Under the pieces are notes generated by a model. The model saw only the letters and a list, made by a program, of their open reading frames with translations. It had not been told where the DNA came from and did not search any database. Shown in pieces: positions 52,041 through 61,810 of a DNA stretch of 64,000 nucleotides; the first letter of the stretch is position 1, and each line of letters starts with the position of its first letter. This DNA is from CALZBJ01 sp945619025 (GTDB lineage Bacteria; Pseudomonadota; Gammaproteobacteria; Cardiobacteriales; Wohlfahrtiimonadaceae): the NCBI GenBank assembly GCA_945619025.1, contig CALZBJ010000003.1:134335-198334 (forward strand), read 5' to 3'. The position numbers and the translations under genes were made by a program.

Positions 52041-53323
52041 TATGATTGGCTTTCCTTGTCACTTCCGGTCAGCGTTTCAGGGGCTGGGTGCGGTAAAATG
52101 AGGTTTAACACAATTGCTAAAACCGCTGCTAATCCCACGCCTGAGAAGGGGAAATTACCAATATTAACGGTATATCCACCAACGCCCGCGATCAGTGTCG
52201 CACTGATAATCACAAGGTTTCTCGGGATCATAATGTCCACTTTCGCGTCGATCAGTGTTTTAAGTCCGATGCTCGCAATGGTACCAAAGAGTAAAATCAT
52301 GATACCGCCCATCACAGGAAGGGGAATCGAGTTTAAAAAGGCGTTAAATTTACCAAAAAATGCCATCGCAATCGCAAAAATGGCCGCATAGGTCATAATT
52401 TTAGGATTATCGTTTTTCGTGATCATCACCGCGCCGGTTACCTCACCATAAGTGGTTACCGGAGGACCGCCGATTAAGCCTGCGACACAGACGCCAAGCC
52501 CGTCGCCCGCGAGTGTTTTATCAAGACCAGGATCTTTGGTGTAATCTTTCCCAGTTACTTTTCCGATCGCCATAATCCCGCCAATATGTTCAATGGCCGG
52601 AGCAATTGCCACAGGAAGCATAAAGAGCGCTGCCATCCAGTTCACTTCAGGTTTATGAAATTCAGGCGCTGCAAACCACGCTGCAGAAGAGAGATTACTG
52701 AAATTTAAGATTTCGTGACCATTATTGAGCGCTGCTGAAACGCCGGTCATATCAAAGATTAGCGCAATAATGTAGCCCGCTAAAATCCCGCCTAAAATAG
52801 GAATGAGGCGGAAAAGTCCTTTACCGAAGATGGTGATTAAAACGGTCACGGCAAAGGTTGAAACGGAGAGTAAAATCGAAAGCGTGTCGCCAACGATGTG
52901 CTCGCCGCCGCTAATTCCCATCGCCATTTGGGTTGCCGTTGCCGCAACTGAGAGCCCGATCACCATGATCACAGGGCCGATGACAACGGGAGGAATGAGG
53001 TGATTCACCATCGAAATGCCGCGCCAGCGAATGATCACCGCAAAGACAAAATACATAAACCCAGCGGCAAAGAGTCCGAACATGGTTGCGCCCATGCCCC
53101 AGGTTTGTAATGAGAAGATGATCGGTGCGATAAACGCAAACGACGAGCCTAAAAAAATCGGTACTTTTCTTTTCGTAACGAGTTGGAAAAGAAGGGTACC
53201 GATCCCTGCGCCGAGAAGCGCCATAGATGGATTTAAGCCAGTTAACAGCGGAACGAGAACCATCGCGCCAAAAGCGACAAAGAGGATCTGCATTCCGGAA
53301 ATGGCATCATTGATTAAACGCAT
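52040..53323 (-). CDS. uraA: Uracil/xanthine permease (UraA type)
   Basis: A 427-residue nucleobase:cation symporter-2 family protein with 14 helix segments. The signature is KDPGLDKTLAGDGLGVCVAGLIGGPPVTTYGEVTG; other family parts are PIFLGSSFAFIAPI and PVAIAPAIEHIGGIMAIGKVTG. UraA members carry uracil with a proton; some carry xanthine or urate. The first 30 residues match the uracil permease class. It is the first gene of a run that includes cmoM and mutY. Confidence 0.92.
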   Translation of the reverse strand: MRLINDAISGMQILFVAFGAMVLVPLLTGLNPSMALLGAGIGTLLFQLVTKRKVPIFLGSSFAFIAPIIFSLQTWGMGATMFGLFAAGFMYFVFAVIIRWRGISMVNHLIPPVVIGPVIMVIGLSVAATATQMAMGISGGEHIVGDTLSILLSVSTFAVTVLITIFGKGLFRLIPILGGILAGYIIALIFDMTGVSAALNNGHEILNFSNLSSAAWFAAPEFHKPEVNWMAALFMLPVAIAPAIEHIGGIMAIGKVTGKDYTKDPGLDKTLAGDGLGVCVAGLIGGPPVTTYGEVTGAVMITKNDNPKIMTYAAIFAIAMAFFGKFNAFLNSIPLPVMGGIMILLFGTIASIGLKTLIDAKVDIMIPRNLVIISATLIAGVGGYTVNIGNFPFSGVGLAAVLAIVLNLILPHPAPETLTGSDKESQS

Positions 53324-53741
53324 GAAGTGACTCCGTGAATGGGATAAAAAACAAAGGTCTCAATTATATCATTTTTCCTTTTTTTAGCGCGTGAGATTAT
53401 TTGAGGGTTTAGAAGCGGTTTTTGGCTTGATTAATAATTGATCAACCTGAAATAAAAATAGATTAAAAATTCCATTTTTTATGATGTTTGACGTAAATCC
53501 TTTATAACTTACTGATATGATTGTGCTGATTTGTGATGAATCGATCGATTTCCGGGTGATTGATCATCGCTGTTATTGTTAAAAAGGATCGCTAGAATCT
53601 CAGATATCTCAAATATAGATAGTGAGTATTAATTATTTTGATAATTTAAAAGTTAGGTAGTATGATCGATAACGTATTGAGGAAAACGCGGGTAAAAATC
53701 CCGTGTGATCTGCCTAATTTAATCAGATAAATGGAGAAAAA
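53324..53741. promoter_or_regulatory. Intergenic uraA/purU with divergent promoters
   Basis: This 418-base AT-rich gap has no credible gene. On the plus strand, TTGATA (53638-53643) and TATGAT (53661-53666) are 17 bases apart: a good promoter for purU, with a leader of about 70 bases. On the minus strand, TGATATAAT (an extended -10, TATAAT at 53363-53368) serves uraA. A perfect 12-bp palindrome, AATCGATCGATT (53539-53550), lies in between and could be an operator, but nothing else supports that. Confidence 0.55.
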
Positions 53742-54590
53742 ATGAAAACGTATCGTTTGGTGATGTCTTGTCCTGATGGAGTGGGTATTGTTGCGGGTGT
53801 GAGTGGCTTTCTCGCCGAACATGGGGGCTGGATTATGGAAGCAAATCACCATTCGGATTTTGAGAGCGGGTATTTTTTCATGCGCCACGTAATTAAGGCG
53901 GAAAGTCTTCCCTTTGGGATTGAGGAATTTAAGGCGCGCTTTGCACCGGTTGCGGAAAAATTCTCCATCAAATGGCAGGTATTTGATACCTCAAAGAAAA
54001 AACGTGTGATGTTGATGGCGAGTAAAGAAGCGCATTGTCTTATCGATCTCCTTTATCGCTGGCATAGCGGTGAGCTCGATTGCGACATTGTTGGCGTGAT
54101 CTCAAATCATGATGATCTGCGCAGTATGGTGGAGTGGTATAACGTGCCGTTTCATCACGTTCCGGTTGATCCACAGGATAAGACTGAGAGCTTTGCTAAG
54201 GTCAATCAGCTTATTGAAGAGGCCGATTCCGATACGATTGTGCTCGCGCGCTATATGCAGATTATTCCGCCGGAGCTTTGCCAAAAATATAAACATAAAA
54301 TCATCAATATTCACCACAGTTTCCTACCCTCGTTTGTGGGCGCAAAACCCTATCATCAGGCAGCAAAACGTGGGGTGAAATTGATCGGGGCGACGTGCCA
54401 TTACGTTACCGAAGATCTCGATGCAGGACCCATTATTGAGCAAGATGTCGCTCGCATTACCCACGCCGATACCGTGACCGATATGGTGCGTTTAGGGCGC
54501 GATATTGAAAAGGTGGTACTTGCGCGCGGTTTACGTTATCACCTTGAAGATCGAGTGCTGGTACATGGCAATCACACCGTCGTTTTTTAA
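53742..54590 (+). CDS. purU: Formyltetrahydrofolate deformylase
   Basis: A 282-residue enzyme releasing formate from 10-formyl-THF. An N-terminal ACT domain (YRLVMSCPDGVGIVAGVSGFL) precedes a formyltransferase-like domain with VGVISNHDDLRSMVEWYNVPFHHVPV, VLARYMQIIPPELC, and NIHHSFLPSFVGAKPYHQA with the catalytic Asn, His and Asp set completed by TEDLDAGPIIEQD. It balances one-carbon and purine pools. A clear GGAG precedes the ATG. A strong terminator follows. Confidence 0.96.
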   Translation: MKTYRLVMSCPDGVGIVAGVSGFLAEHGGWIMEANHHSDFESGYFFMRHVIKAESLPFGIEEFKARFAPVAEKFSIKWQVFDTSKKKRVMLMASKEAHCLIDLLYRWHSGELDCDIVGVISNHDDLRSMVEWYNVPFHHVPVDPQDKTESFAKVNQLIEEADSDTIVLARYMQIIPPELCQKYKHKIINIHHSFLPSFVGAKPYHQAAKRGVKLIGATCHYVTEDLDAGPIIEQDVARITHADTVTDMVRLGRDIEKVVLARGLRYHLEDRVLVHGNHTVVF

Positions 54591-54636
54591 GGTAAACGCA
54601 ATAAAATCCTATTAAAAAACGTATTAAAGCATCCAT

Positions 54637-54677
54637 AAAAATGCCCACTGATATCACTCTGTATCCGTGGGCATTTT
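54637..54677 (+). terminator. Terminator after purU
   Basis: AAAATGCCCAC and GTGGGCATTTTT pair around an 18-base loop, with T-run following. It faces the convergent class IV aminotransferase gene. Confidence 0.8.
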
Positions 54678-54730
54678 TGCGTTTGGTCGTTTTGATTTAA
54701 AAAGCGTAAACGAGTGGTGATAGAGAAACT

Positions 54731-55345
54731 CTATTTTTCTTCAGGAAGAATAATTGTCTCTTTATTAATCGGCAGAACAAGGTCGCCAAATTCGATCATC
54801 GCGTTAAAAATCGCGATATGGGAATAATCAAAGAGATCTTTGAGCGCGACTTTTTTAATCACCACTTTTTGCAAATGGAGCAGTTCTTCACGCTGAGTTC
54901 CCGCAAGAAGAGGGAATTGGGGCGTGTGCCACACATCATCTTTTAAAAATGCGACGTTTGCGATCGAGGTGTCGGTAAAGAGGCCATTACGCACCATGAG
55001 AATGTCGTCTGCAGTGCCTTTTTGTTCCGTTAACGCATCAATCTTCGCGCGATCGGCAAATTTATAGTAATAAAAGAGCTCGTCCGCTTCGATCACTTTA
55101 AGCGTTTCGATCGGTTTTGGCTCGTAGGGGAAGTACTCAATTTTATCGATAAACTTACCATAAGTGATGCGACAGCGATAACAGTTCTCGTTATCCGGTG
55201 GCACGATGCGAGATTCAAGGTCGATCGATGGCATAATTTCATTTTGAAAAAAGGCATCACGCGTCGCCTCGAAACGCGCTTGATGGTAGGCAATTCGATA
55301 AATTTGGCCTTTATCTATTTTAATGGTTTCAATAAATTGGAACAT
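54731..55345 (-). CDS. Aminotransferase class IV, probable aminodeoxychorismate lyase
   Basis: A 204-residue PLP enzyme of fold type IV, short for this class. The PLP-lysine is in ELFYYYKFADRAKI (Lys after YY), and the second family block is ADDILMVRNGLFTDTSIANVAFL. It is directly downstream of pabB, overlapping by 17 bases, so it most likely supplies the aminodeoxychorismate lyase (PabC) step of 4-aminobenzoate synthesis. The C terminus is a little truncated compared with PabC of 270 residues. Confidence 0.82.
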   Translation of the reverse strand: MFQFIETIKIDKGQIYRIAYHQARFEATRDAFFQNEIMPSIDLESRIVPPDNENCYRCRITYGKFIDKIEYFPYEPKPIETLKVIEADELFYYYKFADRAKIDALTEQKGTADDILMVRNGLFTDTSIANVAFLKDDVWHTPQFPLLAGTQREELLHLQKVVIKKVALKDLFDYSHIAIFNAMIEFGDLVLPINKETIILPEEK

Positions 55346-56354
55346 AAATCTTCTGTTTCATCTCTTCGTATTCGGTGAATGGTTGGCTGTCAGCGGTTAT
55401 GCCGCCGCCACTCTTAAAGTATAGTTTATCTTTGATCTTTTCGAGAAAACGAATGAGCACAAAACTCTCAATATTTTCTCCATCAAAGAGGCCGGCAATG
55501 CCGGAGTAAAATCCGCGATCATAGCGTTCAATTGCGTTAATAATCTCCGTTGCGCGTGCTCGCGGGGCACCGGTGATGGAGCCTGCGGGCAGTAATGCAG
55601 AAAGGAGCGTGCCAATCTCGGCGTGGAAATTTTTAGGAAGTTTCCCAGAAATTTCTGAGCTTGATTGTAAAATCGGCCCATTATGGGTCTCCACTCGATC
55701 GATAAATCGGTAGCGCGCCACATCAATATCGCTCGATACTAGGGCAAGATCTTTTTGGGTTTCCGCAACGATTGTTTCATGCTCTTTTTGCTCTTTCGGG
55801 TTATCAAGGAGCTGTTTTTCCGCATTTTCAAGAGTTGCATCAATCGTTCCTTTCATCGGAAAGCTTGAGATTGCACCGGTTTTCCCATCAATTTTGACGA
55901 AGGTTTCCGGCGAAAAACAAACACACTCGAAATCATGATCCGGATCGTTCACCCAAAGCCGATATTTTGCCTGCGTTCGCTCATAGATCGTTTTCAGGGA
56001 TAAATTACACGCCACCTCCGTTTGAAAGGTTAAATTCGCCAGATGAATCTCGCCCGATTTGAGCGCATGCATCAGCGGATTAAATTGTGCTTCATATTGC
56101 TCAAAAGAGAGCGGATATCGCGTCCAATGAAGCGGGGCTTCAGAAGAATCTTTCATCTCTTGATTGGGTGAGTTTACATTACTTAACCCGTTAATAGTAT
56201 AGCGGATTTTTTCAGGATCGACATCTTTGAGCGGAATCACATAATTACTCGATTTGTCGTAGGCAATAATAAAGAGAAACGGGGTGCGGGCGGCACCGAG
56301 TTCGTTCATGGTTTGAATGGTATCGTGTTCAGAAACTCGTTTCATCGGAGGCAT
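55329..56354 (-). CDS. pabB: Aminodeoxychorismate synthase component I
   Basis: A chorismate-binding enzyme of about 341 residues, making 4-amino-4-deoxychorismate for folate. The start region NELGAARTPFLFIIAYD is typical of the short PabB subgroup. Later blocks are GEIHLANLTFQTEVACNLSL, CVCFSPETFVKIDG, SSFPMKGTID, LLPAGSITGAPRARATEIINAIE and RGFYSGIAGLFDGENIESFVLIRF. The start is unsure: a TTG at 56432 opens the frame, ATGs occur at 56354, 56345 and 56309, and none has a clear Shine-Dalgarno. The gene overlaps or abuts the EamA gene at its 5' end. Confidence 0.9.
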   Translation of the reverse strand: MPPMKRVSEHDTIQTMNELGAARTPFLFIIAYDKSSNYVIPLKDVDPEKIRYTINGLSNVNSPNQEMKDSSEAPLHWTRYPLSFEQYEAQFNPLMHALKSGEIHLANLTFQTEVACNLSLKTIYERTQAKYRLWVNDPDHDFECVCFSPETFVKIDGKTGAISSFPMKGTIDATLENAEKQLLDNPKEQKEHETIVAETQKDLALVSSDIDVARYRFIDRVETHNGPILQSSSEISGKLPKNFHAEIGTLLSALLPAGSITGAPRARATEIINAIERYDRGFYSGIAGLFDGENIESFVLIRFLEKIKDKLYFKSGGGITADSQPFTEYEEMKQKIYVPIY

Positions 56355-56400
56355 TTGGGTGGTTAAAAAATGTAAAAATTGATCTAAAATAAGCCGTAAA

Positions 56401-57336
56401 TTATGACTTTGCAAGAGGGCGCGCGCGCTCAAAATAACTAATGGTTAACAAAGACGCCACCATAATAATCGCGCCGATCCAAAATTGAAGGGATACGCCC
56501 CAATCAAAAATCAGGTAACCGAGCAACACATTAAGCGGCAGTTTTAGATAATCAAAGGGCTGGATAAAGATGGCGTCGGCGGCGGCGTAGGCTTTAGCGA
56601 TGGCATATTGGGCAATTGCGGTAAAAAATCCAAGCGCAATTAAGCTAAGGAGCAATGATTTTCCTGGGATCTCAATATGAAGCTCGGTGGTGCTAAAATT
56701 CATCGTCATCGCCACAATGAGATTGATCGGAATCATCAAAAGATACATATAGGTCACCATCGTCAGCGGATGATCTTTATCGGAAAGATATTTAATCATC
56801 AGTGAGTGGAGCGCCCAGAAAAAAGCCGCAAGCAGCGGGAAAATGGCCGCGATATTAAAGTTGTTGGTATTGGGGTTTAAGATGATGATCGCGCCGATAA
56901 ATCCGGTAATGGTGGCTAGGGCGCGCACCGGAGTAAATCGCTCTTTTAAGAGTAAAAAAGCGCCTAAACTTGCAAAAAGTGGCGAGGTCATCAAAAGGGC
57001 GACTCCTTCACCAATGGGAAATTGGAGCGTGAGTGCCTTAATCCAAAATTGTATGCCCACAACGGCAGCGATAATGCGCCAAAAGTGCGTCATAAAGTGG
57101 CGCGTTGTGAGAACTTTTTTCAGCCCAAACTGAGCGATGTAGGGCAAAATTAAGATGAGCGCAAAGAGATATTGATAAAAAGCGATCCAGCCGGAGCTAA
57201 AATCAGGGTATTTCGTACTGAGCGCCGGCGTCATCACATTGATGGCTGCAAAAGCCATCCCGGCAATGACCATCCACATCGCGCCCGATAAGGGGTGAAG
57301 GGAGGTCACATTTTTTAACGTAGAGGAACGATTCAC
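56401..57336 (-). CDS. EamA/DMT family transporter
   Basis: A 311-residue membrane protein with ten helices in two EamA repeats. Repeat one has AMWMVIAGMAFAAINVMTP and GWIAFYQYLFALILILPY; repeat two has AAFFWALHSLMIKYLSDKD and the C-terminal FIQPFDYLKLPLNVLLGYLIFDW. Drug/metabolite transporters of this class move varied small molecules; this subgroup resembles S-adenosylmethionine-transporter-like and RarD-like members, but the substrate cannot be told. The start codon is preceded by AGG-type bases about 13 away. It precedes pabB on the minus strand. Confidence 0.88.
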   Translation of the reverse strand: MNRSSTLKNVTSLHPLSGAMWMVIAGMAFAAINVMTPALSTKYPDFSSGWIAFYQYLFALILILPYIAQFGLKKVLTTRHFMTHFWRIIAAVVGIQFWIKALTLQFPIGEGVALLMTSPLFASLGAFLLLKERFTPVRALATITGFIGAIIILNPNTNNFNIAAIFPLLAAFFWALHSLMIKYLSDKDHPLTMVTYMYLLMIPINLIVAMTMNFSTTELHIEIPGKSLLLSLIALGFFTAIAQYAIAKAYAAADAIFIQPFDYLKLPLNVLLGYLIFDWGVSLQFWIGAIIMVASLLTISYFERARPLAKS

Positions 57337-57390
57337 AAAACCTCAACTCAATCTAACGGGGTTGAATGCAGGGCATGCAACGTTGCAACG

Positions 57391-57416
57391 AAAAAGAGGA
57401 TTGCAAGCAACCCTCT
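57391..57416 (-). terminator. Terminator after era
   Basis: On the minus strand GAGGGTTGC and GCAATCCTC (one G-U) pair around TT and are followed by TTTTT. It closes the lepA-lepB-rnc-era operon. Confidence 0.7.
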
Positions 57417-57427
57417 CGGTATCCATC

Positions 57428-58318
57428 TTATTGAAGCTCTTTATAGCCGAGCGAATGAAGCGCATCAGCATCATTTGACCAGCCTTCACGCACTTTAACG
57501 TGTGCTTTTAAGAAGACTTTTGCATCAAAGAGTTTTTCCAATGCTTCACGGGCTTGAGTGCTTGCATCGCGAAGGGCGCGACCTTGTTTGCCGATCACAA
57601 TCCCTTTTTGGCTCTCTTTTTCCACCCAAATCACGGCGTGAATGCGGTAGAGATTGCCCTCAATTTTAAAGGATTCCACTTCAACGGTGATCGCATAAGG
57701 AAGCTCTTGATTGAGGCGGCGGGTCAATTTTTCACGCAGCACTTCAGAGGCTAAAAATGAGCTTGTGACCGTGGTGATCTCATCCTCGCCATACATAAAT
57801 TCTTGCTCAGGCAGATATTTTTCAAGGGTTGAGACCACAAGGTCGCAGGAGCGATCTTGATTGGCTGAAATGGGGACGATTTCCGCAAAGTCGTGTTTAG
57901 CCATCATTTCTTGAAGAAACGGCAATAGTGCCTCTTTATTTTCAATATTATCCACCTTGTTAATAAGGAGAATAATAGGGATTTCAAGATCTTTGAGCTT
58001 TTGCAGAACTTTATTGTCATCGTCATTAAAGCGCATCGCTTCCACCATAAAAATCACCGCATTTGCCATCGTTAGCGAGCTCATCGCGGTACGGTTTAAT
58101 TGGCGGTTAAGCGCGGATTGCAAATTGGTGTGAATGCCCGGGGTATCTAAAAAGACGATCTGCGTTGAGTCATCGGTATAGATGCCGGTAATGGCGTGAC
58201 GCGTTGTTTGCGGTTTATTGGAGGTGATGCTAATTTTCTGTTTGATGATGTGATTCATCAAGGTCGATTTCCCAACATTAGGGCGACCGACGATGGAGAC
58301 GAAACCTGATTTTTTCAT
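57428..58318 (-). CDS. era: GTPase Era
   Basis: A 296-residue GTPase for 16S rRNA maturation and 30S assembly. G1 is IVGRPNVGKSTLMNHI at residues 8-23, G3 is FLDTPGIHT, G4 is LLINKVDNI; the KH domain carries the GIVIGKQGRALRDASTQ RNA-binding loop near residue 235. Length is normal. The ATG overlaps the rnc stop (ATGA). This is the last gene of the operon. Confidence 0.97.
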   Translation of the reverse strand: MKKSGFVSIVGRPNVGKSTLMNHIIKQKISITSNKPQTTRHAITGIYTDDSTQIVFLDTPGIHTNLQSALNRQLNRTAMSSLTMANAVIFMVEAMRFNDDDNKVLQKLKDLEIPIILLINKVDNIENKEALLPFLQEMMAKHDFAEIVPISANQDRSCDLVVSTLEKYLPEQEFMYGEDEITTVTSSFLASEVLREKLTRRLNQELPYAITVEVESFKIEGNLYRIHAVIWVEKESQKGIVIGKQGRALRDASTQAREALEKLFDAKVFLKAHVKVREGWSNDADALHSLGYKELQ

Positions 58319-58986
58319 GATAATTTATCCAACATTAAGCGTGCGGCTTTCTGTTCCGCGCGTTTTTTACTTGTTCCTTCAGCGGTGGAGATGTGACCTT
58401 CAAAGCGGCAAGCGACTTTAAATAACTGCTCGTGATCTTTGCCTGAAATCTCGATAATTTCATAGACAGGAATCTCTTTGTTGAGCGCTTGTAATTTCTC
58501 TTGCAGGCGGCTTTTCGGATCTTTAAAGTGTTCGTTAAGATCTTTGATGCCTTGGTTTTTGATGCGAGCGAAATAGGGCTCGTAGAGCTCCAAAATAACG
58601 CGGCGAACGGTGCCAAAGCAGGAGTCTAAAAAGATGGCTCCTAAGATCGCTTCTAAGGTGTCAGCAAGGGTGCTCGGGCGCATTGCGCCGTCATTTTTCT
58701 TCTCGCCGTGACTTAGAATAATATAGTGATTAAGCCCTAATTGTAGTGCAATTTCCGCCAATGTTTCCTCTTTTACAAGGTGGGAGCGGAGGTTAGAAAG
58801 TTCGCCTTCTTTTGCGTCGGGGAGGCGTCTAAATAACGCTTCAGCCACGATAAAGTTAAGACAACCATCACCTAAAAACTCAAGGCGCTCGTTGTTCGTT
58901 TCTGAATAAGACCGGTGAATGAGCGCTTGTTTTAAAAGTTTTATATTTTGAAAGGTGTAATTTAACTTTGTGAGTAATAAATCCAT
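58315..58986 (-). CDS. rnc: Ribonuclease III
   Basis: A 223-residue double-strand RNA endonuclease. The catalytic signature is ERLEFLGDGCLNFIVAEALF near residues 33-52, with the second active-site Glu/Asp set in LADTLEAILGAIFLDSCF, and a dsRNA-binding domain is at the end (KSRLQEKLQALNK to AEGTSKKRAEQKAARLML). It processes rRNA and some mRNA. It is three bases after lepB and overlaps era by four. Confidence 0.97.
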   Translation of the reverse strand: MDLLLTKLNYTFQNIKLLKQALIHRSYSETNNERLEFLGDGCLNFIVAEALFRRLPDAKEGELSNLRSHLVKEETLAEIALQLGLNHYIILSHGEKKNDGAMRPSTLADTLEAILGAIFLDSCFGTVRRVILELYEPYFARIKNQGIKDLNEHFKDPKSRLQEKLQALNKEIPVYEIIEISGKDHEQLFKVACRFEGHISTAEGTSKKRAEQKAARLMLDKLS

Positions 58987-58989
58987 AAC

Positions 58990-59787
58990 TTATTTAATCG
59001 TTGTAAAGATTCGATCGCAATCTTTAAATTTAAAGAGACATTTATAGTTCATCCAGATGAAGTTCGCTTTTGCGAGCATTTGATCATCATCGACAAAGCC
59101 CCAGAAACGGCTATCCGCGCTGTTATCGCGATTGTCGCCCATGGCTAAATATTTGCCTTCTGGAATGATAATGGGAAATTGAGCCGCTACAAAAAAGTCT
59201 GCATCGGTGAGATAGCGTGAATTTTGGATCGTGTAATCGATCGTACCCTCTTTCGATGGTATGGTTTCACGGATAAAAAGGTCCTCCTCCGGCACGCGGG
59301 CAGGGCCTAGTTTTTCATAGTCTAACGGCACATCGTTAATGGTGAGACGTTTATTGCGGTAATCGACTTTATCGCCCGGTACGCCGACGATGCGTTTAAC
59401 GTAGTTGATGCGCTCATCTTTCGGGTATTTAAAGATCGCCACATCGCCACGCTCAATCCCTTCACCGCGCTCACTAAAGATGCGTTTATTGGTGATGGGA
59501 TAACGTAGGCCAAAGGACCATTTGTTCGCCACAATCATATCGCCCTCGTAGAGGGTTGGTTGCATCGAACCGCTCGGAATAATGTAGGGTTCAGCGATAA
59601 ATGAGCGGAGCACACTCACAAATAAGACTACAGGAAAGAGGAATTTCGACCAATCCACGAGCGCCGGAAGTTTATCTTGATCGGTACGATTTTTCTGCCA
59701 AAAAAAGCGATCGAGTAGCAGAATAATTCCGGTAATCGGCGTTGCGATAATGATCGCAATCGAAATAAAGTAGGTCAGATTGGCCAT
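58990..59787 (-). CDS. lepB: Signal peptidase I
   Basis: A 265-residue membrane-bound serine-lysine protease that removes signal peptides. Two N-terminal membrane segments (about 3-25 and 50-65) precede the catalytic Ser in EPYIIPSGSMQPTLYEGD and the catalytic Lys in YVKRIVGVPGDKV. The C-terminal box GDNRDNSADSRFWGFVDDD is complete. Length is short compared with E. coli LepB (324) but usual for this order of Proteobacteria. Confidence 0.96.
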   Translation of the reverse strand: MANLTYFISIAIIIATPITGIILLLDRFFWQKNRTDQDKLPALVDWSKFLFPVVLFVSVLRSFIAEPYIIPSGSMQPTLYEGDMIVANKWSFGLRYPITNKRIFSERGEGIERGDVAIFKYPKDERINYVKRIVGVPGDKVDYRNKRLTINDVPLDYEKLGPARVPEEDLFIRETIPSKEGTIDYTIQNSRYLTDADFFVAAQFPIIIPEGKYLAMGDNRDNSADSRFWGFVDDDQMLAKANFIWMNYKCLFKFKDCDRIFTTIK

Positions 59788-59848
59788 AATGAATGTGTTT
59801 TCCTCTTAAATCCTCTGGATTATTTACGTCGTGCCCAATAAGGGCGGA

Positions 59849-61639
59849 CTATTCGTCCACCTTGAGAACCGCTAAGAACGCCTCTTGTGGGATCTCAACG
59901 CTGCCCACTTGCTTCATGCGTTTTTTACCCTCTTTCTGTTTCTCAAGAAGTTTACGTTTACGGCTCACGTCCCCTCCGTAACATTTCGCGGTGACGTCTT
60001 TACGGAGCGCACGAACGTTGGTACGGGCGATAATTTGCGAGCCGATCGCTGCTTGTACCGCAATTTCAAACTGCTGTCTTGGAATCAGTTCACGCATCTT
60101 TTCAACCAGTTTACGGCCTTGATACGCCGCATTATCACGGTGAGTAATCAGCGCAAGGGCATCAACTTTTTCGCCGTTAATTAAGACATCAACCTTCACA
60201 AGATTTGCCGCTTGATAACGGATAAATTCATAATCAAAGGAGGCATATCCGCGCGACACTGATTTAAGTCTATCGAAGAAGTCTAGCACCACTTCGCTCA
60301 TGGGGAGCTCAAATTTAAGCTGAACTTGATTTCCGGCATAGACCATATCGAGTTGCACACCGCGTTTTTCCATACAGAGTTTCATGATGTTTCCGATAAA
60401 CTCTTGCGGGGTTAAGATGTTCGCGAGAATAATCGGCTCACGAATTTCATCAATATGGGTCTGCTCAGGCAGGCCATCTGGATTATCAACATAGACCACT
60501 TCACCATCGGTACGGAGCACTTCATAGATCACCGTCGGCGCTGTGGTAATGAGATCAAGATCGTATTCACGCTCGAGACGCTCTTGGATGATCTCCATAT
60601 GGAGCATTCCAAGGAATCCACAGCGGAATCCAAATCCTAGCGCTTGCGAGGTTTCTGGTTCAAAGTGGAGCGATGCATCATTAAGACGAAGGCGTTTTAG
60701 CGCTTCACGCAGATCTTCATAATCTTCAGAATCCACAGGGAAGAGCCCTGAGAAAACCCGCGGCTGTACCGTTTGGAATCCCGGAACGGCTTTATCGGCA
60801 GGATTACGGTCTAGGGTTAGCGTATCCCCAACCGGCGCGCCATCGATATCTTTAATTCCCGCAATTACAAAGCCTACTTGGCCCGCGGAGAGTTGCGGAA
60901 GATTTTTACGCACAGGAGTAAAAACACCAACGTGATCCACATCGTGCGTATCTTTCGTGCTCATAACGCGAATGCGGTCGCCGGCTTTGAGCGTTCCATC
61001 AAAAATTCGCACAAGCGAAATAACGCCGACGTATTGGTCATACCATGAGTCGATAATCAGCGCTTTTAATGGTGCATCAGGATCGCCTTTCGGTGCCGGA
61101 ATTTTTTTGATCATATCTTCAAGAACATCGCGCACGCCAAGGCCTGATTTTGCTGAACAGCGTACTGCGTCAAGCGCTTCAATGGCGATGATATCTTCAA
61201 TTTCTGTTGCAACGCGATCGGGGTCAGCTGCGGGAAGGTCAATTTTATTGAGAACCGGAATCACCTCGAGGCCTAAATCAATGGCGGTATAGCAGTTCGC
61301 AACCGATTGCGCTTCCACCCCTTGAGCAGCATCAACCACGAGTAACGCCCCTTCACAAGCGTAAAGCGAGCGCGATACTTCATAAGAGAAGTCGACGTGA
61401 CCGGGGGTATCGATAAAGTTTAAGTGATAGGTTTCGCCATTATCTGCTTTGTAGTCAAGAGAGACACATTGCGCTTTAATGGTAATGCCGCGCTCTTTTT
61501 CAAGATCCATTGAGTCTAAGACGCGATCCTCCATTTCCCGTGCAGAAAGCCCTTCACAGATCGTGATGAACTGATCGGCGAGGGAGGATTTTCCATGGTC
61601 GATGTGGGCAATAATTGAAAAATTTCGGATGTTCTTCAT
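59849..61639 (-). CDS. lepA: Elongation factor 4 (LepA)
   Basis: A 596-residue translational GTPase. G1 AHIDHGKSSLADQF, G3 DTPGHVDFSYEVSRSL, G4 VLNKIDLPAAD, and the LepA-specific C-terminal domain with SVSRGYASFDYEF, DALALITHRDNA and TAKCYGGDVSRKRKLLEKQKEGKKRMK are all complete. LepA back-translocates or assists ribosomes under stress. It is the first gene of the lepA-lepB-rnc-era operon. The upstream region before 61639 is AT-rich; I did not find a clear promoter there. Confidence 0.98.
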   Translation of the reverse strand: MKNIRNFSIIAHIDHGKSSLADQFITICEGLSAREMEDRVLDSMDLEKERGITIKAQCVSLDYKADNGETYHLNFIDTPGHVDFSYEVSRSLYACEGALLVVDAAQGVEAQSVANCYTAIDLGLEVIPVLNKIDLPAADPDRVATEIEDIIAIEALDAVRCSAKSGLGVRDVLEDMIKKIPAPKGDPDAPLKALIIDSWYDQYVGVISLVRIFDGTLKAGDRIRVMSTKDTHDVDHVGVFTPVRKNLPQLSAGQVGFVIAGIKDIDGAPVGDTLTLDRNPADKAVPGFQTVQPRVFSGLFPVDSEDYEDLREALKRLRLNDASLHFEPETSQALGFGFRCGFLGMLHMEIIQERLEREYDLDLITTAPTVIYEVLRTDGEVVYVDNPDGLPEQTHIDEIREPIILANILTPQEFIGNIMKLCMEKRGVQLDMVYAGNQVQLKFELPMSEVVLDFFDRLKSVSRGYASFDYEFIRYQAANLVKVDVLINGEKVDALALITHRDNAAYQGRKLVEKMRELIPRQQFEIAVQAAIGSQIIARTNVRALRKDVTAKCYGGDVSRKRKLLEKQKEGKKRMKQVGSVEIPQEAFLAVLKVDE

Positions 61640-61751
61640 GTAATTATTCTATAGAAATAAAAAAGTTAATAAATTAATAATCTCTCGATATTAACAACGT
61701 GCATAGGCGAGAATCGATCGGTAATTATAGCATTATATCGAAACAGATGAT

Positions 61752-61790
61752 AAAAAACCGCACGCTTGAAAACTCAAGGAGCGGTTTTTA
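61752..61790 (-). terminator. Terminator after DUF805-like gene
   Basis: AAAAACCGC and GCGGTTTTT form a stem, extended by CTTGA/TCAAG around AAAC. On the minus strand it lies about 20 bases after the stop of the DUF805-like gene and separates it from lepA. Confidence 0.75.
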
Positions 61791-61810
61791 AAAGTGAGCG
61801 GCGTTATTTC

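Noticed and set aside
53539..53550. Operator palindrome AATCGATCGATT in the uraA/purU gap
   Set aside because: A perfect 12-bp palindrome, but GATC-rich palindromes are common in this sequence and no regulator or second copy supports a function.
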